A DNA stretch of 64,000 nt from Cytobacillus firmus DS1 (GCF_000565285.1 NZ_APVL01000002.1:62001-126000); one strand, 5' to 3'. Shown: positions 16,374-24,803, counted from the first letter of the stretch. Numbers and translations: made by a program. The notes: a model not told the origin generated them from the letters alone.

Positions 16374-16671
16374 TACGGTATCCGGGAAAGAGATTAAAGA
16401 AATTAAAGGTTTTGTAAGGGGGAGTACAGTCCAAACAAAGCATTTAGGAAAAGACATTCTGGCAGGATTGAAAACAATCGTAGGCGGAGAAATTGGCGAA
16501 TATACTGAAATGATGGATGAAGCAAGACAGAAGGCGATTGGCAGAATGGTTGAAGATGCAAAGGCAAAAGGGGCCAATGCAATCATTGGAATGCGGCTGC
16601 AAACCTCAGCTGTTATGCAGAATGCTGCAGAAATCATAGCCTATGGGACTGCAGCAATAATTGAAGAATAG
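16354..16671 (+). CDS. YbjQ/UPF0145-family protein
   Basis: A 105-residue protein of the YbjQ family (older name: putative heavy-metal-binding domain): TTDTVSGKEIKEIKGFVRGSTV, GGEIGEYTEMMDEARQKAIGRMVEDAKAKGANAIIGMR. Family members form pentamer-like rings of unknown function. Strong GAGGAGG ribosome site lying inside yxlE. The overlap places it in the SigY operon, which differs from the B. subtilis gene set I recall. Confidence 0.88.
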   Translation: MIIVTTDTVSGKEIKEIKGFVRGSTVQTKHLGKDILAGLKTIVGGEIGEYTEMMDEARQKAIGRMVEDAKAKGANAIIGMRLQTSAVMQNAAEIIAYGTAAIIEE

Positions 16672-16680
16672 CAGGAGAAG

Positions 16681-16710
16681 AACCAGCTGACACGGATTAG
16701 CTGGTTTTTT
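16681..16710 (+). terminator. Terminator of the sigY operon
   Basis: AACCAGCT/AGCTGGTT 8-bp stem, 11-nt loop, seven T residues, 10 nt beyond the YbjQ stop. Confidence 0.85.
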
Positions 16711-16887
16711 TATATCCTAAATAGGGAAAGGTTTGTTAATGAATATTTGGCAGAAAATACTTAAAAAGAATCTAGTGAATTTTTTGTGATATTATAAGCA
16801 TTTTTCGCTGAAATCCTTTACAATAGAATGAAACTTCTTTAAAAACAAAACTAAGAAAATGACACTAGAATGTGGATTGGAGTATAT

Positions 16888-17676
16888 ATGCTATATTACC
16901 GTACGTATGTGAAAGATGAATCCCTGCCATGGGTTACCTTTGTTCATGGTGCAGGGGGCAGCTCTGCAATTTGGTATAAACAAATGAGAGAGTACAAAAA
17001 GCATTTCAATGTTCTGCTGGTAGATCTGCGGGGACATGGTCAATCAGGAAGGGGCACCTGGGAAGAAGGAGATCATTTTACAGAAGTTTCTCAGGATATA
17101 GTGGATGTGCTCGATCATCTTCATATTACAGACTCCCATTTTGTCGGAATTTCTCTCGGGACTATAGTGATCCAGACAATCGCGCAGAATCATCCGGAAA
17201 GAGTAGCTTCCATGATTTTGGGCGGTGCCATTACTGAATTGAACTGGCGCACAAGGTTTTTGATAGCAATTGCTAATTTGACTAAGTATATGCTGCCATA
17301 TATGCTGCTTTATAAACTTTTTGCGTGGATTATCATGCCAAAAAGAAACCATCTTGAATCAAGGCATGCCTTTGTAAGGCAGGCAGCAAAAATGTGCCAA
17401 AAAGAATTCATCAACTGGCTGTCCTTAACAAAATCGGTTAATCCGTACCTGGGAAAAATCCAATCCAGTATTTCCCACATCCCTACCCTTTTTATTATGG
17501 GACAGGAAGACCACTTGTTTATTAACTCTGTAAAAAGCATTGCCCAAAAAGCTAAAACTGCTACAGTCAAAATCATTAAAGGTGCAGGACATGTATGCAA
17601 CATCGACAAACCTGATGCCTTTAACAGGATCACCATAGACTTCATCAACAGGCAAAAAAGAAGATTGGCTTCATAA
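16888..17676 (+). CDS. Alpha/beta hydrolase
   Basis: A 262-residue serine hydrolase. The oxyanion motif HGAGGSSAIW (about residue 22), VDLRGHGQSG, nucleophile elbow VGISLGT (Ser near 93), acid in MGQEDHLF and His in GAGHVCN complete the triad. Substrate (ester, lactone or peroxide) cannot be read from sequence. The start at 16888 follows TTGGAGTATAT; the in-frame ATG at 16870 lies before that site. Monocistronic with its own terminator. Confidence 0.88.
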   Translation: MLYYRTYVKDESLPWVTFVHGAGGSSAIWYKQMREYKKHFNVLLVDLRGHGQSGRGTWEEGDHFTEVSQDIVDVLDHLHITDSHFVGISLGTIVIQTIAQNHPERVASMILGGAITELNWRTRFLIAIANLTKYMLPYMLLYKLFAWIIMPKRNHLESRHAFVRQAAKMCQKEFINWLSLTKSVNPYLGKIQSSISHIPTLFIMGQEDHLFINSVKSIAQKAKTATVKIIKGAGHVCNIDKPDAFNRITIDFINRQKRRLAS

Positions 17677-17698
17677 AGGATCCGGGTGGATCCTTTTT
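17677..17698 (+). terminator. Terminator of the alpha/beta hydrolase gene
   Basis: AAGGATCC/GGATCCTT stem, 4-nt loop, TTTTTT. Confidence 0.85.
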
Positions 17699-17741
17699 TA
17701 AAATGCTGTTTTACAAGGTTTATTGATCTTTTTATTTTATT

Positions 17742-17880
17742 TACTGAGTTGATTGGAGCGGAAGGTGCGAGACTCCAGCGGGAGTAGCGGGACAGGTGAG
17801 ACCCCGCAGACGCGTAGCGTCGAGGAGGCTCACCGCCCGCCCCGCTGTTCGCTGGCAGCCTGGAGCGGAAATCAACGGAC
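17742..17880. repeat. Dispersed repeat family T, copy 2
   Basis: 139 bp from TACTGAGTTGATTGGAGCGG to GGAAATCAACGGAC, more than 90% identical by eye to copy 3 at 40502, differing mainly at GCTGTTCGCTGG versus GCGGAAAGCGAG. The right flank (17890-17925) ends ACGAAAAGAGCCT, as in copy 3. Confidence 0.85.
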
Positions 17881-17968
17881 AACATTGATTGAGGAAAAAC
17901 AGCACTTTATACGAAAAGAGCCTTTAAAATAAATAACAGAAAATTTTTAAAAGTAGGTAAAAAGCTGA

Positions 17969-17995
17969 TTGACTTTTAGTGTAAGCGGTGATAAT
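17969..17995 (+). promoter_or_regulatory. Probable promoter of the bmr leader and operon
   Basis: TTGACT and GATAAT with a 15-bp spacer, 40 nt before the first leader ORF. Confidence 0.5.
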
Positions 17996-18034
17996 CTTAC
18001 CAATATGGAAAAAAATGAAAAGGAGGGCTACAAA

Positions 18035-18103
18035 ATGATCTTAATTCATCAAAACAACAACACAAAAATTAAAATCTGTAACCCCTCCTTTAGAACATAT
18101 TAA
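18035..18103 (+). CDS. 22-residue leader peptide in front of bmrCD
   Basis: Peptide MILIHQNNNTKIKICNPSFRTY with AAAAGGAGGGC 8 nt upstream, a very strong site for so small a frame. Codons 17-19 (CCC TCC TTT, 18083-18091) are exactly complementary over 9 nt to its own ribosome site, so an untranslated leader could fold back on itself. Three hairpins follow at once. In B. subtilis bmrCD is induced by translation inhibitors through ribosome-mediated attenuation using a leader peptide; this peptide is a candidate sensor here, though not clearly homologous. Confidence 0.6.
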   Translation: MILIHQNNNTKIKICNPSFRTY

Positions 18104-18131
18104 AATGTAAACAGGATCTGCCTGCACATTT
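18103..18131 (+). promoter_or_regulatory. bmr leader hairpin 1
   Basis: AAATGT aaa CAGG loop CCTG c ACATTT, beginning at the stop codon of the leader peptide and followed by ATTTT; terminator-like or antiterminator. Confidence 0.5.
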
Positions 18132-18140
18132 ATTTTGAAG

Positions 18141-18171
18141 GAGCACAGGTTACATTTCGTAACGTGGGCTC
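18141..18171 (+). promoter_or_regulatory. bmr leader hairpin 2
   Basis: GAGC a C a GGTTAC atttc GTAAC g TG g GCTC, followed by TTTTG. Strong stem; possible terminator or pause site. Confidence 0.6.
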
Positions 18172-18183
18172 TTTTGTCTCTTA

Positions 18184-18216
18184 AGACATATCGCATGCCG
18201 CGGTATGTCTTTTTTT
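18184..18216 (+). terminator. Attenuator terminator upstream of bmrC
   Basis: AGACATA/TATGTCT 7-bp stem with inner GC pairing and seven T residues, between the promoter and bmrC. Read-through must be regulated for the operon to be expressed. Confidence 0.8.
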
Positions 18217-18328
18217 CGTCTAATTATTATATATCACCATTAGGAAAATCAGGCATTGCCTGTTTCCATATATTTAAGTTTTAATAGCTGCTGTTTTCGG
18301 CAGCCATACAAAAAAGGAGGAAAATTTT

Positions 18329-18388
18329 ATGAATGCCGTACGAATCAAAAGGAAAACAATTTTGCCGGAGGATCTGGATGGAGGCTAG
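18329..18388 (+). CDS. 19-residue small ORF in the bmr leader
   Basis: Peptide MNAVRIKRKTILPEDLDGG with AAAAAGGAGG 9 nt before the ATG. It ends 2 nt before the next small ORF, whose ribosome site lies inside it, so the two look coupled. No function can be assigned; it may pace ribosomes towards bmrC. Confidence 0.5.
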   Translation: MNAVRIKRKTILPEDLDGG

Positions 18389-18390
18389 TT

Positions 18391-18501
18391 ATGAATTATG
18401 CTTGTTTATGTATGAAAGCTCTCTTTAGAAACCTGAGCTTCATACCGGAAAGGGGAGAGATCGTTGTTTGCGATTTTAGGAAAATTAAGCTGGTTTTTTA
18501 A
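18391..18501 (+). CDS. 36-residue leader ORF overlapping bmrC (BmrB-like position)
   Basis: Starts MNYACLCMKALF after GGATGGAGGCTAGTT and ends 38 nt inside bmrC in another frame. In B. subtilis bmrB (yheJ) is a small leader gene in the same place, needed for antibiotic induction of bmrCD. Homology is by position only. Translating this frame would bring ribosomes across the bmrC start region. Confidence 0.5.
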   Translation: MNYACLCMKALFRNLSFIPERGEIVVCDFRKIKLVF

Positions 18502-20221
18502 AGAAAACTGGAAAAGGTATTCAATTGCCATTACTCTGCTGATCATTGTCGGAATCCTTGATGTCATGCCTCCAAGGCTTGTAGGAATGGCTATTGATGA
18601 TATCCATCTGGGTCAAATGAGCAGTGCTAAAATTATGGAATACCTTGGTTTATTGGCAATCATCACAATCGTATCCTACGCAATAACTTATATCTGGATG
18701 TACCAGCTCTTCGGAGGGGCATTCCTGGTAGAAAGAAAACTGCGTTCACAGTTTATGGGTCACCTATTGAAAATGACCCCGACATTTTTTGAGAAAAACC
18801 GCACCGGTGATTTAATGGCCAGGGCTACAAATGATTTAAAGGCTATTTCGGTTACAGCCGGATTCGGAATATTGACACTGGTGGATTCCAGCGTATTTAT
18901 GCTGACGATATTATTTACAATGGGATTTCTGGTTAGCTGGAAACTAACCTTTGCAGCAATATTGCCTTTGCCTATCATGGCCTATCTGATAAAAATTTAC
19001 GGTAAGAAGATTCATACGCGATTTATGAGTGCGCAGGATGCCTTCGGAGAACTCAATGACCGGGTACTTGAATCCGTTTCGGGAGTTCGGGTGGTGCGCG
19101 CATATGTTCAGGAAAGAGCGGATCAGCAGCGTTTCCATGAACTCACTGAAGATGTTTACAGCAAAAATATTGAAGTGGCCAAGATTGATTCACTTTTTGA
19201 ACCGACGATTAAGGTGATTGTGGGCCTAAGCTATCTTATAGGACTTGGGTACGGGGCTTATCTTGTTTTCCACCAAACCATTACCCTGGGCCAGCTCGTG
19301 TCCTTTAATGTGTATTTGGGCATGCTGATTTGGCCGATGTTTGCTATCGGAGAATTAATTAATGTCATGCAAAGGGGAAATGCATCCCTTGACCGGGTAC
19401 AGGAAACATTGTCCGCTAAACAGGATATTGAGAATCCTGAAAACCCGTCTTTCGTTGAAGTTCCTGAGAATGTTATCTTCAAGGATGTTCATTTCCAATA
19501 TCCTTCCTCAAAAACGGCTAATCTTACAGGGATTAAGCTTCATATTGAACGCGGGGAAACGCTGGGCATTGTAGGAAAAACAGGAAGCGGAAAGACCACT
19601 TTTATAAAGCAGCTATTAAGAGAATATCCATCAGGCACAGGGAAGCTTGCGATTGCAGATGTTCCGATTGAAGAACAGGAGCTTGAAAGAACGAGAGGAT
19701 GGATCGGGTATGTTCCACAGGATCATGTTCTTTTCTCGAGGACTGTTAGAGAAAATATCCTTTTTGGAAAAGAGGAAGCAACTGAAGAGGATATGCAAAA
19801 AGCGATTGATTTGGCTGCTTTCCGAAAAGACCTTGAACTTCTGCCGGAAGGTCTTGAAACAATGGTCGGTGAAAAAGGAGTGGCCTTATCAGGAGGGCAA
19901 AAACAGCGGATTTCGATTGCACGTGCCCTTGTGAAGGATCCGGAAATTCTAATCCTTGATGACTCTCTTTCAGCTGTTGATGCTAAAACAGAGAAGAAAA
20001 TTATTGATAATATCCGGACTGAACGCAAAGGAAAAACGACAATCATTACGACACACAGGATGTCAGCAGTCCAGCACGCCGATCATATTATTGTCCTTGA
20101 TGAAGGCAGGATAGCAGAAGAAGGCACTCATGAGGACTTAATGGCTATGGATGGATGGTACAAAGAACAATTTTTGAGGCAGCAGACTCAAACATCTGCT
20201 GAAGAGGAGGTGCTTTCATGA
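18464..20221 (+). CDS. bmrC: BmrC-like half of a heterodimeric ABC multidrug exporter
   Basis: A 585-residue ABC half-transporter: six TM segments (residues 1-310) and a nucleotide-binding domain with Walker A GKTGSGKTT (about 370), signature LSGGQ and Walker B ILILDDSLSAVD. The catalytic Glu after Walker B is Asp here, so this subunit forms the degenerate site, as in B. subtilis BmrC (same length, 585). Start is TTG at 18464 with AGGGGAGAG upstream. It overlaps bmrD by ATGA. Controlled by the upstream attenuator region; known homologues export antibiotics and dyes. Confidence 0.92.
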   Translation: MFAILGKLSWFFKENWKRYSIAITLLIIVGILDVMPPRLVGMAIDDIHLGQMSSAKIMEYLGLLAIITIVSYAITYIWMYQLFGGAFLVERKLRSQFMGHLLKMTPTFFEKNRTGDLMARATNDLKAISVTAGFGILTLVDSSVFMLTILFTMGFLVSWKLTFAAILPLPIMAYLIKIYGKKIHTRFMSAQDAFGELNDRVLESVSGVRVVRAYVQERADQQRFHELTEDVYSKNIEVAKIDSLFEPTIKVIVGLSYLIGLGYGAYLVFHQTITLGQLVSFNVYLGMLIWPMFAIGELINVMQRGNASLDRVQETLSAKQDIENPENPSFVEVPENVIFKDVHFQYPSSKTANLTGIKLHIERGETLGIVGKTGSGKTTFIKQLLREYPSGTGKLAIADVPIEEQELERTRGWIGYVPQDHVLFSRTVRENILFGKEEATEEDMQKAIDLAAFRKDLELLPEGLETMVGEKGVALSGGQKQRISIARALVKDPEILILDDSLSAVDAKTEKKIIDNIRTERKGKTTIITTHRMSAVQHADHIIVLDEGRIAEEGTHEDLMAMDGWYKEQFLRQQTQTSAEEEVLS

Positions 20222-22230
20222 CCACAGGAAAGCGGTTATTCCAGTATGCACTTCATTATAAAAAAACGATTATTGCTGCACTGCTGATGCTTACAGTAGC
20301 AGTAGCGGCAGATCTGGCAGGGCCTTTCATCGCGAAGAAGATGATTGACGACCATATCCTTGGCATAGAATCTGTCTGGTATCAAACAGAAGGCGGAAAA
20401 GATGCTGTGGAGTATGATGGCCAGTTTTACAAAAAGGAGCAAAATCTTGATCAGGGTGAGCGGAAAATAGATCAGGCCCGCATCCTGCAGGCAGGAAGCC
20501 AATTCGTCTTTATCAGCGGTGACATTGCTTTTGATGGAGAGCGAACCTTCAAAGAGGGCAAACTCATTATTGAAAAAAGCGGCCAAACCGAAACCTATGC
20601 AGGGAAGGCATTGACTGGTGAAGAATTAATGCTATTCTATTCACCCGAGATTCCTAAGATTGTTCAGCTTTTGGCCTTTTACTTTGGATTACTGGTTATC
20701 GCTGCATTTTTTCAGTACGGCCAGCGTTTTTTTCTGCAAAAGTCAGCAAATAGGATTATCCAGCAAATGAGAGAGGATGTCTTCGGGCAGATTCAAAGGC
20801 TTCCAATCAGTTATTTTGATAATCTTCCGGCAGGCAAGGTGGTTGCTCGCATAACTAATGATACCGAAGCCATACGTGAGCTTTATGTTACAGTTTTGGC
20901 AACCTTTTTTACAAGTGCCATATATATTTCAGGTATTTATATCGCTTTGTTTATTTTAAATGCCAAGCTTGCTGCGATATGTTTAATCCTGATCCCGATT
21001 TTATATGTATGGGCGATTGTGTACCGTAAGTATGCATCAAAATACAATCACGTTATCCGTTCCCGGGTGAGTGATATCAATGGCATGGTTAACGAATCGA
21101 TACAGGGAATGAACATTATCCAGGCGTTTGGCCGGGAAAAAGATACACAGAAGGATTTTGAAAAGCTGAATACAGAGCATTTTACATTCCAAAATAAACT
21201 TTTGAGCCTGAATTCACTTACATCGCATAATTTAGTTGGCGTGCTGAGAAATGTGGTTTTTGTTGCATTTATCTGGTACTTCGGAGGAGAATCGCTCAAT
21301 GCAGCAGCAGTCATTTCACTGGGGATGCTTTATGCTTTTGTAGACTATATTAACCGCCTGTTTCAGCCTGTGCAGGGCATTGTCAACCAATTGGCCAATC
21401 TCGAACAGGCATTGGTTGCCGGTGAGCGAGTCTTCAAACTGCTTGATGAAGAGGGAATAGATATCAGTGATAATAAAATATCCCGCTATAATGGGAATGT
21501 TACTTTTGAACATGTGCACTTCGGCTACAAGGAGAAGGAATATGTGCTGAAGGATCTTAATTTTGAAGCAAAGCACGGAGAGACAGTTGCTCTGGTCGGC
21601 CATACCGGCTCAGGAAAAAGTTCAATCATGAATCTTCTTTTCCGTTTTTATGATTGCCAGGAAGGAAAAATAATGATCGATGGAATGGATATAAAACAGA
21701 TTCCAAGGCAGGAGCTAAGGAAGCATATGGGCATAGTCCTCCAGGATCCATTTTTGTTCACGGGGACCATTGCTTCCAATGTCAGTCTTGATGACCCTGA
21801 AATATCGCGTGCAAAAGTGGAAAAGGCACTCATGGATGTTGGTGCGGATAAGATATTTCAGCATCTTGAAAAAGGTTTTGATGAACCGGTTATCGAGAAG
21901 GGGAGCACACTCTCAAGCGGGCAGAGGCAGCTCATTTCGTTTGCTCGTGCCCTTGCTTTTGATCCGGCCATCCTGATACTGGATGAGGCAACATCAAGCA
22001 TAGACACTGAGACAGAATTAATTATCCAGGAAGCCATGGACGTGCTGAAAAAAGGCAGAACCACCTTTATCATCGCCCATCGGCTTTCGACAATCCGAAA
22101 TGCTGATCAAATCCTTGTTCTGGATAGGGGAAGGATCGTTGAAAAAGGAAACCATGATGAGTTAATGGAGCAAAAGGGCAAATATTATCAGATGTATCAG
22201 CTTCAGCAGGGGTCAACACTTGCGGGATAG
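20218..22230 (+). CDS. bmrD: BmrD-like catalytic half of the ABC multidrug exporter
   Basis: A 670-residue ABC half-transporter. It has an insertion of roughly 100 residues between TM1 and TM2 (about 40-140), the extracellular domain seen in BmrD. NBD motifs: Walker A GHTGSGKSS (about 465), signature LSSGQ, Walker B ILILDEATSSID with a normal catalytic Glu, and H-loop IIAHRLST. With BmrC it forms an asymmetric exporter in which only one ATP site hydrolyses well. Translationally coupled to bmrC. Confidence 0.93.
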   Translation: MTTGKRLFQYALHYKKTIIAALLMLTVAVAADLAGPFIAKKMIDDHILGIESVWYQTEGGKDAVEYDGQFYKKEQNLDQGERKIDQARILQAGSQFVFISGDIAFDGERTFKEGKLIIEKSGQTETYAGKALTGEELMLFYSPEIPKIVQLLAFYFGLLVIAAFFQYGQRFFLQKSANRIIQQMREDVFGQIQRLPISYFDNLPAGKVVARITNDTEAIRELYVTVLATFFTSAIYISGIYIALFILNAKLAAICLILIPILYVWAIVYRKYASKYNHVIRSRVSDINGMVNESIQGMNIIQAFGREKDTQKDFEKLNTEHFTFQNKLLSLNSLTSHNLVGVLRNVVFVAFIWYFGGESLNAAAVISLGMLYAFVDYINRLFQPVQGIVNQLANLEQALVAGERVFKLLDEEGIDISDNKISRYNGNVTFEHVHFGYKEKEYVLKDLNFEAKHGETVALVGHTGSGKSSIMNLLFRFYDCQEGKIMIDGMDIKQIPRQELRKHMGIVLQDPFLFTGTIASNVSLDDPEISRAKVEKALMDVGADKIFQHLEKGFDEPVIEKGSTLSSGQRQLISFARALAFDPAILILDEATSSIDTETELIIQEAMDVLKKGRTTFIIAHRLSTIRNADQILVLDRGRIVEKGNHDELMEQKGKYYQMYQLQQGSTLAG

Positions 22231-22234
22231 AGGG

Positions 22235-22252
22235 AAGCGCCGAATGGCGCTT
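22235..22252 (+). terminator. Terminator of bmrCD
   Basis: AAGCGCC/GGCGCTT 7-bp stem, 4-nt loop, then TCTTTTTA. Confidence 0.8.
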
Positions 22253-22397
22253 TCTTTTTAATAAGGTTTTATTCTAAAAGGGATTTTGTTCAAAAAAAAT
22301 TCATTTTTCAGACACAAAATAGTACTGGTGTAAAGAATTTGTAATCCGGTATACATGATAATCTTATGTTATCACACATATCTGGAGGAGATTTTTA

Positions 22398-22481
22398 ATG
22401 GAGGAGTTTTCTATTACTTTGGTGATTGCAAGTATTATGGTGCTTGGATACTTTATTGGGTATACAATTGTAAAAGCATAG
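22398..22481 (+). CDS. 27-residue single-pass membrane peptide
   Basis: Peptide starting MEEFSITLVIAS and ending YTIVKA: acidic N-terminus, one TM helix, a Lys near the end. CTGGAGGAG lies 7 nt upstream and a good terminator begins directly after its stop, so it is a complete small transcription unit. Function unknown. Confidence 0.65.
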   Translation: MEEFSITLVIASIMVLGYFIGYTIVKA

Positions 22482-22512
22482 CTGCCGGCTAATCCAGCCA
22501 GGCAGTTTTTTT
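22482..22512 (+). terminator. Terminator of the 27-residue peptide gene
   Basis: CTGCC GGCT / AGCC a GGCAG stem with seven T residues. Confidence 0.85.
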
Positions 22513-22596
22513 ATTCCATTTTTTATCATTAAATTTTAAAAATAAGGGAAAAGAATAGATATGGATTCATAGTGATTATTTAAGGAGGTATGAAAT

Positions 22597-23979
22597 TTGG
22601 CTGATTTCAGAATTGAAAAGGATACACTTGGCGAAGTGAAGGTGCCTACGGATAAATATTGGGGAGCCCAGACGCAGCGGAGCAAGGATAACTTTAAAAT
22701 CGGAATTGAAAAGATGCCGATGGAAGTAATTTATGCTTTTGCCAAGGTAAAGCGCTCTGCTGCAGTTGTCAACAACAGGCTTGGGAGGCTTTCTCTTGAC
22801 AAAATGGAAGCTATCACAAGAGCCTGTGATGAAGTTCTAGACCATAAGTTTGACAGCCACTTTCCTCTGGCTGTATGGCAGACAGGAAGCGGCACACAAT
22901 CAAATATGAATGTAAACGAGGTTGTCGCCAAAAGGGCGAATGAACTGCTGGCCGAGAAAGGGGTAAGGGATAGTAAAGTGCATCCAAATGATGATGTCAA
23001 TATGTCTCAAAGCTCCAATGATACATTTCCGACTGCCATGCATATCGCAGCCTATACGGAGGCGGAGGAAAAACTGCTTCCTTCATTGAAGAAATTAATA
23101 AGGACGGTTAAATCGAAAGAAGAGGGATTTAAAACAATCGTCAAAATAGGAAGGACCCATTTACAGGATGCAACTCCTCTTACATTGGGGCAGGAAATCA
23201 GCGGCTGGCGTGCCATGCTTGAAAAAAATGAAAACATGCTGATGGACGCAAAGCAGTATCTGCTTGATTTAGCCATTGGCGGTACAGCAGTCGGAACGGG
23301 CATTAATGCAGAGAAATCATTCGGATCTGAAATGGCAAACGAAATATCCAGGCTTACAGGTTATTCATTCCGTTCGTCTGACAATAAATTTCAGGCTCTG
23401 ACCAGCCATAATGAAATTGTCCATTTTCATGGGACATTGAAGGGGCTGGCAGCGGATTTAATGAAAATAGCCAACGATGTCCGCTGGCTGGCAAGCGGGC
23501 CGCGCAGCGGAATTGGGGAGTTATCCATCCCGGCAAATGAACCAGGCAGTTCAATCATGCCTGGCAAAGTAAATCCGACACAAAGCGAAGCCCTTACAAT
23601 GGTCGTTTGTCAGGTCTTTGGAAATGATGCATCCATTGGATTTGCAGCAAGTCAGGGGAATTTTGAATTGAATGTGTTCAAACCTGTTATTATCTATAAT
23701 CTTCTTCAAAGCATCAGTATTCTTGCAGATGGAATGGCCTCTTTTAATGAAAAATGCATGATGGGACTGGAGGCTAATAAAGAAGTGATTAATGGCCATG
23801 TTGAGAGATCACTAATGCTTGTAACGGCACTCAATCCGCATATAGGTTATGAAAAGGCAGCGGAAATTGCCAAACTCGCATTCAGAGAGAATACAACCTT
23901 GAAAGAAGCAGCCTTAAAAACAGGCTATATTACAGAAGAACAATATGAGAATTGGGTTGTGCCCGATAAGATGGTTTAA
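22597..23979 (+). CDS. fumC: Fumarate hydratase, class II
   Basis: A 460-residue fumarase (called citG in B. subtilis) that interconverts fumarate and L-malate in the TCA cycle. Family signatures: [41 protein letters not shown] (catalytic His), and [13 protein letters not shown], the signature loop with the catalytic Ser. TTG start at 22597 after TAAGGAGGTATGAAAT. Full family length, no iron-sulfur cysteine pattern, so the oxygen-stable class. Monocistronic. Confidence 0.96.
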   Translation: MADFRIEKDTLGEVKVPTDKYWGAQTQRSKDNFKIGIEKMPMEVIYAFAKVKRSAAVVNNRLGRLSLDKMEAITRACDEVLDHKFDSHFPLAVWQTGSGTQSNMNVNEVVAKRANELLAEKGVRDSKVHPNDDVNMSQSSNDTFPTAMHIAAYTEAEEKLLPSLKKLIRTVKSKEEGFKTIVKIGRTHLQDATPLTLGQEISGWRAMLEKNENMLMDAKQYLLDLAIGGTAVGTGINAEKSFGSEMANEISRLTGYSFRSSDNKFQALTSHNEIVHFHGTLKGLAADLMKIANDVRWLASGPRSGIGELSIPANEPGSSIMPGKVNPTQSEALTMVVCQVFGNDASIGFAASQGNFELNVFKPVIIYNLLQSISILADGMASFNEKCMMGLEANKEVINGHVERSLMLVTALNPHIGYEKAAEIAKLAFRENTTLKEAALKTGYITEEQYENWVVPDKMV

Positions 23980-23985
23980 ATATAA

Positions 23986-24014
23986 AATGGCCCCCCTTTC
24001 AAGAAGGAGGGCCA
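23986..24014. terminator. Hairpin between fumC and the SASP gene
   Basis: GGCCCCCCTT/AAGGAGGGCC imperfect stem between convergent genes; the tails are A/T-rich but without a clean T-run. Confidence 0.5.
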
Positions 24015-24046
24015 AGCCATATTTATTCAATTGTTATCTTGCTTTA

Positions 24047-24265
24047 TTAGAAAGAACCGCCGCCAAGCTGTTGTTCAGCCATTTGTACAAGGCGTTTTGT
24101 GATTTCTCCCCCAACAGATCCGTTAGCGCGGGAAGTTGTTTCTGCACCAAGGTTTACACCAAATTCAGTAGCGATTTCGTACTTCATTTGATCAAGTGCT
24201 TGAGCTACTCCTGGTACTAGTAATTGGTTTGAGGAATTGCTTCTGCTAGATGATTGGTTGTTCAT
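24047..24265 (-). CDS. Alpha/beta-type small acid-soluble spore protein (SASP)
   Basis: A 72-residue DNA-binding spore protein. It contains [19 protein letters not shown], where the GPR protease cleaves after the Glu of TEFGV at germination, and the second conserved block [21 protein letters not shown]. SASPs coat forespore DNA and protect it from UV and chemicals. ATG at 24265 follows CGAGGAGGAAATCAC. A SigG-like promoter lies at 24412-24441, giving an unusually long leader (about 140 nt) with a folded element. A second SASP gene is at 36360. Confidence 0.95.
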   Translation of the reverse strand: MNNQSSSRSNSSNQLLVPGVAQALDQMKYEIATEFGVNLGAETTSRANGSVGGEITKRLVQMAEQQLGGGSF

Positions 24266-24305
24266 GTGATTTCCTCCTCGAAATATAAGTGTATTGGTTT
24301 TTGGC

Positions 24306-24368
24306 TGGGTTAGCTGGAATTGCACCAGCGCAAGGATTTTATCCTGCTCCACTGCCTGGCGTAACCCA
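24306..24368 (-). ncRNA. Cloverleaf-like structured element in the SASP 5' leader
   Basis: TGGGTTA and TAACCCA (7 bp) close a compact four-way junction. Inside, on the minus strand, are CCA/TGG (5-nt loop), GCAGGAT/ATCCTTGC (one bulge, AAA loop) and a 5-bp stem, 7-nt loop arm GCTGG/CCAGC. The 3' side continues G-CCA like a tRNA acceptor end. The variable loop is absent and the anticodon arm is not standard, so it is not a normal tRNA. Confidence 0.5.
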
Positions 24369-24411
24369 TCGTTTTTCACTGCGAATACTTGATGCCGCTG
24401 TGTTTACTCTC

Positions 24412-24441
24412 TATTATGTTTGATTTATAAAAGTTTATTCT
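24412..24441 (-). promoter_or_regulatory. SigG-type promoter of the SASP gene
   Basis: AGAATA and CATAATA boxes, 17-bp spacer, close to the forespore SigG consensus (TGAATA, CATACTA). Confidence 0.6.
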
Positions 24442-24560
24442 TTCAGGAAATCGGGAATTTTTTCCTGAGAAAGCCCTCTGATTAAGAGTCTTACATAACG
24501 AAGATTAAACAGACAAATCATAATAAATATCAGCGAGAAAACGAAAGTGAGAGGATTGAA

Positions 24561-24803
24561 ATGGCTATTTGCCCAGTCTGCAACGGATTTGAGAAAATAG
24601 AAGCATCCTGCAGCTCCTGCGGAAGCAGGATGGAGGACAGTGGAAGAGTAATGGACTTTTACGACGATTATAGTGCTTATATGCCAATTGACCAGATGAA
24701 AATGGAAGATGGCTATCCCCGGGATTATCAGCAGGAAGAATGTCCCCATTTGCTGAAGTGTCCATCATGCGGCCATGATTCGGTGAAATTTATCAAAGAG
24801 TAG
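24561..24803 (+). CDS. Small protein with zinc-ribbon-like Cys pairs, unknown function
   Basis: An 80-residue acidic protein with CPVC and CSSCG near the N-terminus and CPHLLKCPSCG near the C-terminus, together fitting one or two Zn2+-binding ribbons. The middle is rich in D, Y and M. GAGAGGATTGAA precedes the ATG. I do not recognise a named family; comparable small Cys-pair proteins are frequent in spore formers. Confidence 0.7.
   Translation: MAICPVCNGFEKIEASCSSCGSRMEDSGRVMDFYDDYSAYMPIDQMKMEDGYPRDYQQEECPHLLKCPSCGHDSVKFIKE

Noticed and set aside
17310..17885. 191-residue open frame on the minus strand
   Set aside because: Half covers repeat T2, half is antisense to the alpha/beta hydrolase; no family pattern.
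24306..24368. True tRNA gene on the minus strand
   Set aside because: No variable loop, T-loop lacks TTC, three-base loop in the middle arm with no anticodon; kept as a structured element instead.
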